Source: Phaseolus vulgaris
Taxonomy: Eukaryota > Streptophyta > Magnoliopsida > Fabales > Fabaceae
Assembly (NCBI RefSeq): GCF_000499845.2
Contig: NC_023759.2
Coordinates: 21,968,716 to 22,032,715 of the forward strand
Reading direction: 5' to 3'
Length of the DNA stretch: 64,000 bases
The notes under the pieces are model-generated. The model worked only from the letters and a program-made list of their open reading frames with translations, was not told the origin of the DNA and ran no database searches. This document shows positions 35,001-45,445 of the stretch, piece after piece (the stretch's first letter is position 1; every line of letters starts with the position of its first letter). The translations under genes and the position numbers were made by a program.

Positions 35001-37507
35001 TCTTGACTGAAAGAGGAATAGAAGTCAACCCAGACAAGTGTGCCGCCATCTTGGCGATGAGAAGCCCGGCTACGGTGAAAGAAGTCCAGCAGCTAACAGG
35101 TCGGATGGCAGCCCTATCTCGCTTCGTGTCAGCTAGCGGAGAAAAGGGGCATCCCTATTTTCAATGTCTGCGGCGCAATAATAAGTTTGTTTGGACGAAA
35201 GAGTGCGAGGAAGCTTTCGTCAAACTGAAGGAGTATCTGGCGAGCCCGCCGGTTCTGTGCAAACCGCTGGCGGGAATCCCTCTCAGGTTGTATTTTGCTG
35301 TGACTGAGAGGGCGGTGAGTGCGGTGCTCGCCCAGGATCAAGATCAGGCTCAGAAGCCTATTTATTTTGTGAGCAAGGTGTTGCAGGGCCTAGAAACGAG
35401 ATATCAGGCCCTGGAGAAGGCTGCGCTGGCTGTGGTGTTTTCGGCGAGGAGGTTGCGCCACTACTTCCACAGTTTCACGATACTGGTGATGACTGACCTG
35501 CCCATCCAGAAGGTCTTGAAGAAACCCGATGTTGCGGGAAGGATGGTGAAGTGGGCGGTAGAGTTGTCAGAGTTTGATATTAAGTACGAGCCCCGAGGCC
35601 CGATCAAGGGGCAAATCTTTGCAGATTTCGTGGTTGAGCTCTCATCATAGGCGACGCGGGTTGAAGGAGACGATTTCCGTTGGGTACTTTCGGTGGATGG
35701 ATCGTCGAACCAGCAGGGCAGCGGTGCTGGAGTCATATTGGAAGGACCCAACGGCGTAATGATTGAACAATCTTTGAGGTTTGCCTTCAAAGCCAGCAAC
35801 AATCAAGCAGAGTATGAGGCCCTGATCGCCGGGATTTTGCTGGCCAAGGAGATGGGAGCTAGGGTGCTGATGGCTAAGAGTGACTCGCTGCTAGTCACAG
35901 GGCAAGTAACAGGCGAGTTCCAGGCTAAAGATCCACAAATGGCGGCTTACTTGGCGTATGTGCAGGAATTGAAGAGTTCCTTAGCCTCCTTTGAAGTAGT
36001 GCATGTGCCCAGAGAGCAGAATGCCCGAGCTGACTTGCTTGCTAAGCTCGCCAGCTCAGGCAAGGGGGGTAGGCAGAGGACGGTGATTCAAGAAACTCTG
36101 AAAACGCCAAGGGCATTTGTAGCAGATCACCTGGTCCTTCAGATAAGCAGGTCGACGGAGAGAGCAGCGAGAAGCCATAAGTCCTTGACGCAAGAAACTC
36201 TGAGATCGCCGAGAGTTAGAGCATGTCGAAGAGAGAAGGTGAATGCGATGCAGGTCTGCGCCACCCATGAGCCAGACACTTGGATAACGCAGTACAAACG
36301 GTGCCTGGCAGATGGCCTCCTCCCGCTGGATCCGGCAGAAGCTAGGAAGGTAAAGAAAAATTCCAGCAAGTACACGTTGATTGATGGCGATCTGTACAGG
36401 TTTGGGTTCACTCACCCGCTCCTGGAATGTATACACGGCGAGAAATGCACGAGAATCATGGCGGAGCTCCACGAAGGTATATGCAGAAGCCACGTCGGGG
36501 GTCGAGCTTTGGCCGCGAGGACTCTCCGTGCAGGCTACTACTGGCCATCCATGAGAGAAGATTGCAAGAAATATGCCCAATGTTGTAAACAATGCCAGCA
36601 GCACGCCGATTGGCATAAGGCACCTCCCGAGGAGTTGAAGTTGATCTATAGCCCTTGGCCGTTTCATACTTGGGGAATCGACATCCTGGGACCTTTCCCG
36701 CTGGCGATCAGGCAAATGAAGTACTTGGTGGTGGCGATTGAGTATTTCACCAAGTGGATTGAAGCAGAACCAGTGGCCCAGATCACCGCACACAAGATCG
36801 AAGGTTTTGTATGGAAGAACATCGTGTGCCGGTTTGGAGTGCCTAAGCGCCTGGTGTCAGATAATGGGACGCAGTTTGCAAGCCACCTGTTAAAGAAGCT
36901 TTGCGAAGGGGTGGGAATTCAACAAGTGTTTGCATCCGTCGAGCACCCTCAGAAAAATGGCCAGGTGGAGTCAGCTAATCGGGTGTTGTTGAGAGGTTTG
37001 AAGAGAAGGCTTGAGAAAGCCAAGGGAAGTTGGGCTGGGGAGGTGCCCCGTATAGTCTGGGCGTACCACACCACCGAGCAGTCAGGAACCCACGAGACCC
37101 CGTTCAGCTTGGTCTATGGGTGTGATGCCATGATTCCAGTGGAGATCCAGGAGAGCTCGCCGAGATTCCAGAACTTCGTAGAGGAAGACTCGAATGAAGA
37201 GAGAAGGCTGAACCTGGATCTGCTGGATGAGGTCAGGGAAGAGGCGAGGTTGAAGGCTGAGGCCGTGAAGAGAAGGGTTGAACGAAGATACAACTCGAAG
37301 GTGATGCCAAGGCAGTTTAGAGAGGGCGACTTGGTGATGAGGAAGGCCCACCAGTACGAGATGGAGAATAAACTGTCACCCAAGTGGACTGGACCGTTCA
37401 GAATAACCGAGGCGCTCGGGAACGGAGCCTACCGCTTAGAGACGCTGGAAGGAGGGGCGATCCCTCGCACCTGGAACGCCACACACCTGAAGTTGTACTA
37501 TAGTTAA
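32069..37507 (+). pseudogene. Element A gag-pol polyprotein, four in-frame stops
   Basis: One reading frame runs from ATG 32069 (an in-frame ATG at 32039 is also possible) to TAA at 37505, without frameshift. It is broken by TAG 32984, TGA 33173, TAG 34874 and TAG 35648; element B has sense codons at all four. Domains in order: capsid-like gag (32455-32860); knuckle WCEFHQCFGHTLDSC (33190); protease VLVDQGSSADVMFW (33589); RT with FLDAFSGYNQIKMHP and YVDDMVV (34853); RNase H (35255-35640); second RNase H with VDGSSNQQGSG, NNQAEYEAL, KSDSLL and ARADLLAKLAS (35690-36060); integrase with an HHCC zinc region, GIDILGPF, SDNGTQF and NGQVESANR; and a GPF module KWTGPFRI (37380). In integrase, K replaces the T found in B before NGQVE. 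Confidence 0.93.
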
Positions 37508-37750
37508 GAGCTTTGTAAGTAAAGACAAACACAATGTTATATTACAATGTCTCTGTTAAAACAGTTTCAAGGGGGCACTCTTTTTTCCCTAAGGAGGGTT
37601 TTTAATGAGGCCACCCAATAAAGAAGAGTTTTTGAAGTATAAGGCGTTTTCAGATTGCATGTTTGCTTTTTTCCAAGAGTTTTGAAGAAAGACCTTGTCG
37701 CTTGTACGTGATTTAAGGCGAGAAAAGATATATCGCATGCTTTCTAAGAA

Positions 37751-38022
37751 GTTTTAAGTCCTCATCGTTTTTCGGCGATTGGAGGCACCAGTTAAGTTTT
37801 AAGTCCTCATCGTTTTTCGGCGATTGGAGGCACCAGTTAAGTTTTAAGTCCTCATCGTTTTTCGGCGATTGGAGGCACCACTTAAGTTTTTAGTCCTCAT
37901 CGTTTTTCGGCGATTGGAGGCACCAGTTAAGTTTTAAGTCCTCATCGTTTTTCGGCGATTGGAGGCACCAGTTAAGTTTTAAAAGTCCTCATCGTCTTTC
38001 GGCGATCGGAGGCACCAGATGA
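37751..38022 (+). repeat. 45-bp tandem array in element A, six copies
   Basis: The unit is GTTTTAAGTCCTCATCGTTT followed by TTCGGCGATTGGAGGCACCA and a short link. Copies start at 37751, 37796, 37841, 37886, 37931 and about 37976 (the last is slightly longer). Element B has only three copies (58391-58520). Confidence 0.9.
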
Positions 38023-38164
38023 AAGACCTCAACGCCCTCGCGCGTCCTGAGGCAAGTAAAAGACCTCCTCGCCGTCGAGCGAGTGCAGGCGAGAAAGAGT
38101 AAAAAGTCCTCCATGTTTCTGGGGACGAGAAGATGGAACCCCTGGGGCAATGTAGAGGTATGTT

Positions 38165-38446
38165 AAAGACCTCCTCGCCGTCGAGCGAGTGCAGGCGAGA
38201 AAGAGAAAGGTCCTCAGTGCATCCAGGGGGGAGGAGATGTACACCCTGGGCAAGTTGAGGCACCAGATAAAGTCCTTCTCGCCGTTGTGCGAGCTAAGGC
38301 CAGTTAAAGACCTCCTCGTCGTCGAGCGAGTGCAGGCGAGAAAAAGAAAAGGTCCTCAGTGCATCCAGGGGGGATGAGATGTACACCCTGGGCAAGTTGA
38401 GGCACCAGATAAAGTCCTTCTCGCCGTTGAGCGAGTTCAGGCGAGT
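38165..38446 (+). repeat. 141-bp tandem duplication in element A spacer
   Basis: Two units start AAAGACCTCCTCG at 38165 and 38306, each with GGTCCTCAGTGCATCC and GTACACCCTGGGCAAGTTG. Element B has the same pair (58565 and 58706), so the duplication predates their split. Confidence 0.85.
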
Positions 38447-39112
38447 TAAAAGACCTTCTCGCTTACATGCGAGCTTAGGCAAGATAAAATCCTTCTCGTC
38501 TCGAACGAGTTCAGGTATGGCGCAGAGGGTGGAAGAAGTTTGGAAGGTGGCTAAGGTAGGTTCGAAGAGAACGCCTAGTCAACCGGTCTTTGTTCTGAAG
38601 TCCAAGAGGGTAAAGAGAGATCCCTAAAGGCGTCTCTGCCCCCATGCAAAGAAACGATTGCCAAAGCATGAGGCTGGGAAAAGCTGATGTTACCAAGAGT
38701 TCTTGGCGATCGGGAAAAGTTCAAACACGGCGAGAAGGTTGAAAGACTTGTTTGAGGAAGCAGGTCGAGTGGGACGGTGTTCGAGCCAATAATTGAGTTA
38801 CAGTTCGTTGCTTGAAGGGTATTCTTGTGATAAGGTTAGTTGCCTTAAGAGTACAAGTTGGTTAAAGTGATTATTACTTGAGTATTGAAGTGGTTCGAAG
38901 CAGTTAAGTCAAAAGGTCGTGTTTGCAAAATCGTTAAGTTAAATCCGACAAAGTTAAACATGCAAAGAAGGTTAAAGCGCTTAAAGAAGTCAGGAGAGGG
39001 AATGTCCAAACTTTGTCATTGAGATAAGTATCTGTTAGAAGCACATATGCATGAATTTATTACAAGATATATACAAGGGAAATCATAAAAGTAGCAGATG
39101 AAATGGAGTTGA

Positions 39113-41740
39113 TTAGTCTTCGGCAGGAACGACCTTTCCATCTACTACTTCGTTGTTCAGCGACACCAGGCTGAGATCGAGATCGGGGAATAGGCAAGCG
39201 AATTGTTCCCGCGCAGCTTCGAATCCAGCAGCCAGAATCTGAGCAGAATTTAGCTTGAGTGCTTCGATTTGCCCCTGAAGTTCCTCAATCCGCTTCTTGA
39301 GGTCTTCGGTTTGCTCTTTCAGCTCTTTGTTCTGCTGTTCCAGCTCTTCAACCTGTTTTTTAAGTTGTTCGTTGGTCTCTTGAGCCTGGAGAAGGTCTTC
39401 AGTAACCTTCTTGGATTCCGATTGTGCCTGGGCCAACTCAGCAGCCATCTTTCCCTTCTCTTTGTTGGCCTCGACGAGATCAGCCATGGCGTCATCCCTC
39501 GCTTTTTCTACTTGCCCAAGTAGTTTCTCTCGGTCGATCGACCTCTGCTCCAGTTTTTGCACCTTAGCGGTGTCAACTTTCATGAGAGCCTCTAGGTCGA
39601 TCGCCTTGGCGCGAAGAGGCACGATTTTGCTTTCCAGCTCGACCTTCTCTTGGGCAAGATCGTGAACTTTGCGGCGAAGGTCAGTAGCCTCCTTGCGCGC
39701 CAGCCTGAGCTCGGTATTCATTGCATCCTCCACTCGGGAGTGTTCGATTTCTGCGAGCGTCAGGCTGAAGGACAACTTCTCCACGTCGATCTTCATAGTG
39801 CTGTTTTCGGTTTTGAGGTTGAAGAGGTCATCTTGGAGCCTCCTGGTTGAGCCTTCCACAGCCCTGGTTATAATCGCTGGGATATCCTTTGCTATGGTTT
39901 TCAGTTTGGCAGTTAGAGGTTCCCACATCCTTGTGACCTCAAGGGGAAGGTTTGCCGCTTGGAGAGGCGCCAGGGGGGCTTGTAGTGGGTTCTCGTCGCC
40001 ACCTTCCTTAGCAGGTTCTTCAGTGGTTGCTTCTTGGCATGGCGACGCAATCGGGGATTCGGTAATCAGAATCGGAGAGGTATGAGCAACCTCATCCCCG
40101 ACTGGAACATTTTCTGCAGCTGAAGTGTTTGAAGGGGGGCCCCCTCCGGCTGACACGTATGGCGTAGAGGCGCTTGGGGGGTCCTCCAGGAAATTTGGCT
40201 CTTGGGCCTCAGCTGCAGGTGGCGCAGTGGCCAGTGGAACCGCTTGGACTGGTGAGGAAGGAGCCTGTGGTGTTGGCGATGACGGGGGAGGAGCAGGTGT
40301 CGATGGTGGTGTTGAGGATGGAAGAGGGGGTGGAGCAGGTGGTGAAGAAGGTGCCACCCTCTTCCTCTTCGTAACAAGGCCATCCTCGGTGACCTCGTCA
40401 TCCTCTTCTTCTTCCTCATGGATGACTTGAGGGGCTTTCCTTTTGGGTCTCTTAAGGACCAATTTTTTGCGTTGGGCGGGTTCCTTCGGTGGTGATCGCC
40501 CTTGGACAATGGCGGCCTCTACCACCGAGTTGGGCACCGTTTGGGAACCGGTCGCCAACCCGTGGTTTCGAGCGAGCGTCTTCAGTTCGGCGAGCATGTT
40601 TCTGGGCAACATGTCGTCTGCATGGAATGAAAATGCGTGGGTTAACTCAAGGAAAACGAATAAGTGCATAAGGCAATAAAACAGCAAAGCAGATGATATA
40701 TGCAGGAAAGGTAAAACCAAAGTCTTGCGCATAACGCACAAGACGCCAGAAACAGCTAAACAGAAGCAGTATCAAGACAAGAGTTTAATGTCCCAACCTA
40801 TTCGAATTTCTAGCTGATCTTCGTAGAATTCGAAGCATATCAAGGTGGTGGTGAGGAATGATATGTTGGCGTCCGCCACCTTCTTCCAGAAGAGACAGAG
40901 GTCTCTGTCCAATGCTCCCATGCTATCAGGACTTCTGGGCCTCCTGAAGCAACTCTTGGATTCCTTCTTCCCCTTGTCCACCCAGTACAAGGGGAAGCCA
41001 TCGAGAAGGGAGGTGTCCTTGTCGTTTGCACGTACTTGGACAAACTTCCCCTTCCAGTCTTTGTACGATTGCTGGAAGATGGTAAAGATGGACCTTCCAG
41101 CAATCGCGTTCAAGCTGATCCACAGGCGGTCTCCTGGGTGCTTGGCTTCGAAAAGGAACAAAAACACGTTCACCGACGCGGGCAACCCCAGGTGGGCGCA
41201 CATTACTTGAAAAGCTCGAACAAACGCCCAGCTGTTGGGGTGGAGCTGGGCGGCAGCAATGTTGAGCTCGGTAAGAAGTTCCCTCTCGAATCGGGTGAAA
41301 GGGAACCTGAGCCTAACCTTCTTGAACAGAGTCGTATAGACAAAGCAGAAGGGCCCGTCGGCGCTTACTTTGTCATCAGCACACACGGGCAGGTCGGCGG
41401 GGCAAGGCAGCACCATCATCTTTTCGTCGTGCTCCTTGTGAAACGATTGGTAGATCTCGTCCCCCTTAGTCAGCCGCAAGACTGCTCCCGCGGTGTTCAC
41501 AGAGGACGTTTCTTTCAGAAGGGTTGAGTTAGCCCAGGGGTATAAAGTTTTGAAGTCTGGCGGAGGAACGGGGGCTCCTCCAGCGTTAGATGGAGTCGCC
41601 TGGGCCAGGACAGGTTGGGAAGACGCAGGCCTCTCAGCCTGCGAGGATGAAGCGCCACGAACTTGTGTTGGGTCGTGTGCTCGTGAAGGGAGGTTTCGTG
41701 CTGAAGGAGGGGGGTTCGGGGTAATCTTTGTGCGAGTCAT
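39113..41740 (-). CDS. Element A opposite-strand spliced gene (gypsy-type transposon family N-terminus, coiled-coil C-terminus)
   Basis: Two coding exons, 41740-40798 (943 bp) and 40617-39113 (1505 bp), join across a 180-bp GT...AG intron to give 815 codons without a stop. The N-terminus is Pro/Ser-rich and basic (MTRTKITPNPPPSARNLPSR). Residues about 90-310 resemble Pfam 'putative gypsy type transposon' (PF04195): FTRFERELLTELNIAAAQLH, SWAFVRAFQVMCAHLGLP, FQQSYKDWKGKFVQV. A basic stretch with KRPKRKAPQ and TKRKRVAPS could be a nuclear localisation signal. A proline-rich linker follows, then a coiled coil over about residues 560-780, and a conserved tail DLDLSLVSLNNEVVDGK. ATG 41740 was chosen because it follows a 5'-UTR acceptor site. 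The family is from recognition; the biochemical function is unknown. Confidence 0.85.
40618..40797 (-). other. Coding intron of the element A opposite-strand gene
   Basis: The minus strand reads ATAG|GTTGGG at the donor and CCATGCAG|ACGACATG at the acceptor. It is a phase-1 intron of 180 bp. Introns at the same place are 181 bp in B and 189 bp in C. Confidence 0.85.
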
Positions 41741-41748
41741 GATAGCAA

Positions 41749-41981
41749 CTGCAAAGGAAGAAGAAAGGAAAAATGATCAGGGGGTTACAGAGGCTGACTC
41801 GATCATAGAAGGAAGGTGAAAAAACGAACGAATGTAGGTTCGTTGCGACGATCGACAAAGCCCTAAGTTACGCAAAAGGAGAAATGGAAAAACAACCCAC
41901 AGCGTATGCACCAAGCAGTTACAGGATGATGCAAATCGGTGAAAATGCAAGGACAACCAGCAGATGAAGGAAAGTAGTTAC
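41749..41981 (-). other. 5'-UTR intron of the element A opposite-strand gene
   Basis: Donor CAAAAG|GTAACTAC and acceptor CTTCCTTTGCAG|TTGCTATC lie 8 bp before the ATG; the intron is 233 bp. B (62147-62379) and C (45205-45437) have introns of exactly the same length in the same place. Confidence 0.75.
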
Positions 41982-42320
41982 CTTTTGATGATCGGGAAGA
42001 CGATGGAGGAAGATGGTGATCTAGAGCGTTGAAGAGCGTTGAGAGTTTTCGCAGAAGTAAGTTAGAGCGTTTGCAAGCACGAAGAAAGTGATGGAACAGT
42101 GAAGCGAAATGGGTTTAAGGGTTTTTCGAAATGGGTTTAGGAAGCGCAAACGGCAAATGAAGAGAGCCGTTGATGAAGCCCCGTGTCGAGCGATGAGTGA
42201 GGGGTTTGGTGGGGCGTCAGAGCAGCAGAAGGTACAACCGCTTGGAATTCCGCGTCAGGGCCACGTAGATCGGTGTTAACGAAGGCTCTTTCAGTCTTTT
42301 CGCTAGACAAGTCTTCGCTT
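41982..42320 (-). promoter_or_regulatory. Probable 5' leader/promoter region of the opposite-strand gene
   Basis: This lies between the 3' LTR and the 5'-UTR intron. On the minus strand it is pyrimidine-rich, with CAAACGCTCTAAC and CCCATTTCG repeats, conserved in B (62380-62710) and C (44870-45204). No TATA box was seen, so initiation may be TATA-less or lie within the LTR. Confidence 0.4.
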
Positions 42321-42335
42321 AAGACTGGGGGCTTG
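42321..42335 (+). other. Polypurine-type tract of element A
   Basis: AAGACTGGGGGCTTG directly precedes the 3' LTR, where plus-strand synthesis is primed. It is an imperfect purine run. B and C have the same text with one more G. Confidence 0.65.
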
Positions 42336-43129
42336 TGTACCGCCCCGGTGGTCGGGTGTGATGACGTGGCATCCTGCTACAGTGTAGGCGTGTTGACAAG
42401 GCGCCAGGTTGGCAGAAGGGAAGGAAGTCGGGGGGCACGTGTAGTCGCCAGTTGTTAAGCTGGCGTGTTCCGACTTCCAGCTTACCAGAATAGGCGATCG
42501 CCAGGTTGAAGATGAAGTCGCCCGATGTAGATTCAGGCGACCTAGTCATTGGAGATCGCCAGAGCAAGCACATCGCCGAAGATGAAGGAGAAGCAGATTA
42601 TGAAGGCGGCCGGCGAGACCACAGGGAAGGTGTATGAAGGCCCCTAACTCGCCAGTTCCAGTAGAGGTCGCACTCCTAAGTTAGCTATGCACTGGGCAGT
42701 ACCATGCATAAGTAACTTAGCCAAAATGAGAGTAGAAGCAGCGCCAAGTCAGGGAGCCTCCAGATGATGGCACGTGTACAGTTGGATGCGAGCCACGTGT
42801 CCGAGTCTGTAACTGCCAGGAGAGAGAAAGCCACCAGGTATATAAGAGTTCTTAACAAACTTTCTGAGGTACGCACGTTCAGTTCATACACTTTACGCTT
42901 GCGAGTTAGAGCTGACTGTGAGAGAGGATTTGCACGGTTCTAGTTCTCTTAGTTTTTGGTGATACCGTCACTGACTTGAGCGTTGGAGTGCGATCGGCCG
43001 CAGCGGCGCCGTGCTGTTTCTTTGCAGGTTCTTGAGGTAGATCCCGAAGAGGAACGGAGGTGAGAAGCGGTGCGCACGTCGATCCTTTGACGAGGCAGTT
43101 TCCAGCGTTCCGGTCAACAGGCAGGATCA
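42336..43129 (+). repeat. Element A 3' LTR (family I)
   Basis: 794 bp, apparently identical to the 5' LTR. It is followed by GTTTC, near-matching GTTTT before the 5' LTR. Identity of the pair implies a recent insertion or gene conversion. Confidence 0.95.
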
Positions 43130-43739
43130 GTTTCTTATGATAATGAAAACTAAAAAATTATTGAGAAATAAAAGAAATTGCTCTAAAATTTAATTTTCAT
43201 AATTGATTGTTTTGGTTGGCGTGGAATAGTTGAGTTACAGAAGGATATTTATGGCAAAAAATTGACAAAACCCATTATTTCGTGGACAAAGAACTCAAAC
43301 GGTTTCATCCTTCACGACAAGTTCCAATGAATGAAGGGCAACTTGTTTGCAAAATTATTAATTTGGAAAATTTTAAAATATATATAGATAATTTGCTTTT
43401 GGAAGAAAAAACTATTCCCAAACACAATCTTATTTCTTTTTATTTTTCATATTGAAGTTGTATTTAAAATATTTTTAAAATTAGTGTAAAATTTGTATTT
43501 TAAAGCTTAAGTTCAAGTAAGTTTGACTTTGGTTTAAATTAACTTACTTTCATAAAGTGGTGTTTACAAATATAATTTCAATTTTAATTTAACAAATTAA
43601 GACTAAAAAAAATCAGTATTATCTATGGATTTTTACCCACGAATCTGAATCTGTAGGTAAATTCAGCATTATCTAAACATATTACCCACGAACAACATTA
43701 CTTACGGATATTACCCACAGATCTAAATTCGTAGATAAA
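43130..43739. other. AT-rich sequence, no gene recognised
   Basis: Nothing is supported except the degenerate start of the repeat array that follows (ACCCACGAATCTG-type text from about 43635). Confidence 0.6.
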
Positions 43740-43955
43740 TTCAGCATTACCTACCAACTATTACTCATGAATCTTAATTACCTACCAACTATTGCTCATA
43801 GATCTGTATTACCTATCAACTATTACCCACAAATTTATATTACCTACCAACTATTAACCAGAGATATCTATTACCTACCAACTATTATTCACAAATCTCT
43901 ATTACCTACCAACTATTACCACCAATCTCTATTACCTACCAACTATTATCATAAT
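43740..43955. repeat. About 31-33-bp minisatellite
   Basis: At least six units of the type ATTACCTACCAACTATTA followed by CTCACAAATCT. Degenerate units extend left to about 43635. The open frame 43767-43967 reads through the array and is an artefact. Confidence 0.85.
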
Positions 43956-43964
43956 AATTATATA

Positions 43965-44852
43965 TGATCCTGCCTGTTGACCGAAATGCTGGAGCTTTGC
44001 CTCGTCAAACTTGGATCGACTTCTGCGCCGTGTTAGCCTCCGTCCTTCACCGCGATCCACCTCAAGAACCTGCAAAAGACGAAACGGCGCCGCTGCGGCC
44101 GATCACGCTCCGACGCCCAAGTCAGCGACTGAACCACCAATTACTTAAGAGTAAAACTCAAGAACTCTAAGGAACCGTGACAAGTTCTCTCTCAGCATAC
44201 TCTCGTTCTCGCAGTTGTAAAGAAGTAATCTAAACGCGTGCGTACCTCAGAAGTTCGTTGGGAACTCTTATATACATGGGCACTTTCTCTCTCCTGGCAG
44301 TTACACATCTGGACACGTGGCTCGCATCCAGCTGTACACGTGCCATCATCTGGAGCATCCTTGACTTGGGCGCTACTTCTGACTCTTCTTTGGCTAAGTT
44401 ACTTATGCATGATATACTCAGTGCATAGTTGCCTTGGAGCGTGATCTCTTCTGGGTGGCGAGTTCGGGTGCCTTCGTACACACCTTCCCTGTGATCTCGC
44501 CGGCCGCCTTCATGATCTGCCCTACCTGCTTCACCGTGTATGTTCAAGTGTGCTATCTCCCGAGCTCATCCTCTGGCCAACTGGGAAATGACCATCTGCC
44601 TTCATCTTCGGCGATGTCCTTGTTTCGGCGATCTCTAATCACTTGGTCGCCTGGGTTCTCATCTGGCGACTTCATCTTCAACCCGGTGACCGCTGGTTCA
44701 GGTATGCTGGAGATCGGAGCACGCCAACTTAATAACTGGCGACTACACGAGCCCCCCGACTTCCTTCCCTTCTGCCAGCCAGGTGTCCCATCCAACACGC
44801 CTATATAACAGCTCGATGCCACGTCATCTCTTCCGACTACCAGGGCGGTACA
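43965..44852 (-). repeat. Element C 3' LTR (family II, 888 bp)
   Basis: The minus strand begins TGTACCGCCCTGGTAGTCGG and ends GTCAACAGGCAGGATCA. It is related to the family I LTRs but longer. It has TATA (TATATAAG, about 44269-44276) and two CACGTG boxes on the upstream side (about 44315-44345). It closely matches the solo LTR at 49590-50478. Confidence 0.92.
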
Positions 44853-44868
44853 CAAGCCCCCCAGTCTT
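44853..44868 (-). other. Polypurine-type tract of element C
   Basis: The minus strand reads AAGACTGGGGGGCTTG next to the 3' LTR, identical to that of element B. Confidence 0.6.
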
Positions 44869-45204
44869 AAGCGAAGACTTGTCCAGCGAAAAGACTAAAG
44901 GAGTCACATCACTACCGATCTACATGGCGCTGGCGCAGAATTCCAAACGTTTGTACTTTCTGCTTTCCTGACGCTCCACCAAACATTCTCCCAATCGCTC
45001 GACACGTGGCTTCATCAACGGTTGCTTTTAGTTGTCGTTTGCGCTTCCAAAACCATTTGAAAAACCCTTAAACCCACTTCACTTCTACTGTTCCATCACC
45101 TCTTTGCTTTCTCAAACGCTCTGAGTTTCTTCTGCAAAAACCCACGACGCCCTTCAACCTTCTGGATTCTCAACCTCCTTCAGCGTTCTTCTAATCATAG
45201 AAAG

Positions 45205-45437
45205 GTACTCCCTTTACTTCTTCTGTTGAGTTTTCCTGCATTTTAACCGATTCGCATCATCCATTAACTGCCTGGTGCATACGCTGTGGGTTGTTTCTTC
45301 TGCTTCTCCCTTCTCGTAACTTAGGGCTTCGTCTCCATTACAACGAACCTTCGTTCGTTCGTTTTTTTATCCTTCTTTCACAATCGAGTCAGCCTCTGCG
45401 AACTTCGCTCACCTTTCCCTTTCTTTTTCCTTTGCAG
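45205..45437 (+). other. 5'-UTR intron of the element C opposite-strand gene
   Basis: GAAAG|GTACTCCC donor and TTTTTCCTTTGCAG|TTTCC acceptor; 233 bp, the same length as in A and B. Confidence 0.7.
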
Positions 45438-45445
45438 TTTCCGCG

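Larger units (their letters stand above)
37508..39112 (+). other. Element A spacer between pol and the opposite-strand gene
   Basis: A non-coding, repeat-rich stretch containing the 45-bp and 141-bp arrays and many short CTCGC...GCGAG inverted motifs. Element B has the equivalent at 58145-59509. It is the shared 3'-downstream region of both convergent genes, so it may hold their termination signals; no clear poly(A) signal was chosen. Confidence 0.7.
30867..43129 (+). mobile_element. Element A: full-length Tat-lineage Ty3/gypsy retrotransposon
   Basis: The 12,263-bp element has two 794-bp LTRs that look identical by eye, a primer-binding site, gag-pol with two RNase H domains, a repeat-rich spacer, an opposite-strand spliced gene and a polypurine-type tract. 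Flanks GTTTT / GTTTC (43130-43134) match at four of five positions. The extra RNase H between RT-RNase H and integrase and the opposite-strand gene before the 3' LTR are recognised traits of the plant Tat lineage. Gag-pol carries four in-frame stops. Confidence 0.95.

Noticed and set aside
36056..36793. Minus-strand open frames inside pol (also 56585-57430)
   Set aside because: They are antisense shadows of the second RNase H and integrase coding frames, with no domain of their own.
37751..38022. CRISPR-like regular repeats
   Set aside because: The units are contiguous tandem repeats with no unique spacers, inside a plant retrotransposon.
39269..40085. Plus-strand open frames opposite the coiled-coil exon (for example 39669-40085 and 60066-60482)
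   Set aside because: They mirror the exon's codon bias; the minus-strand reading has splice sites, heptad structure and conservation in element C.
43767..43967. 66-codon repetitive protein
   Set aside because: It is the translation of a non-coding minisatellite with a unit length near a multiple of three.
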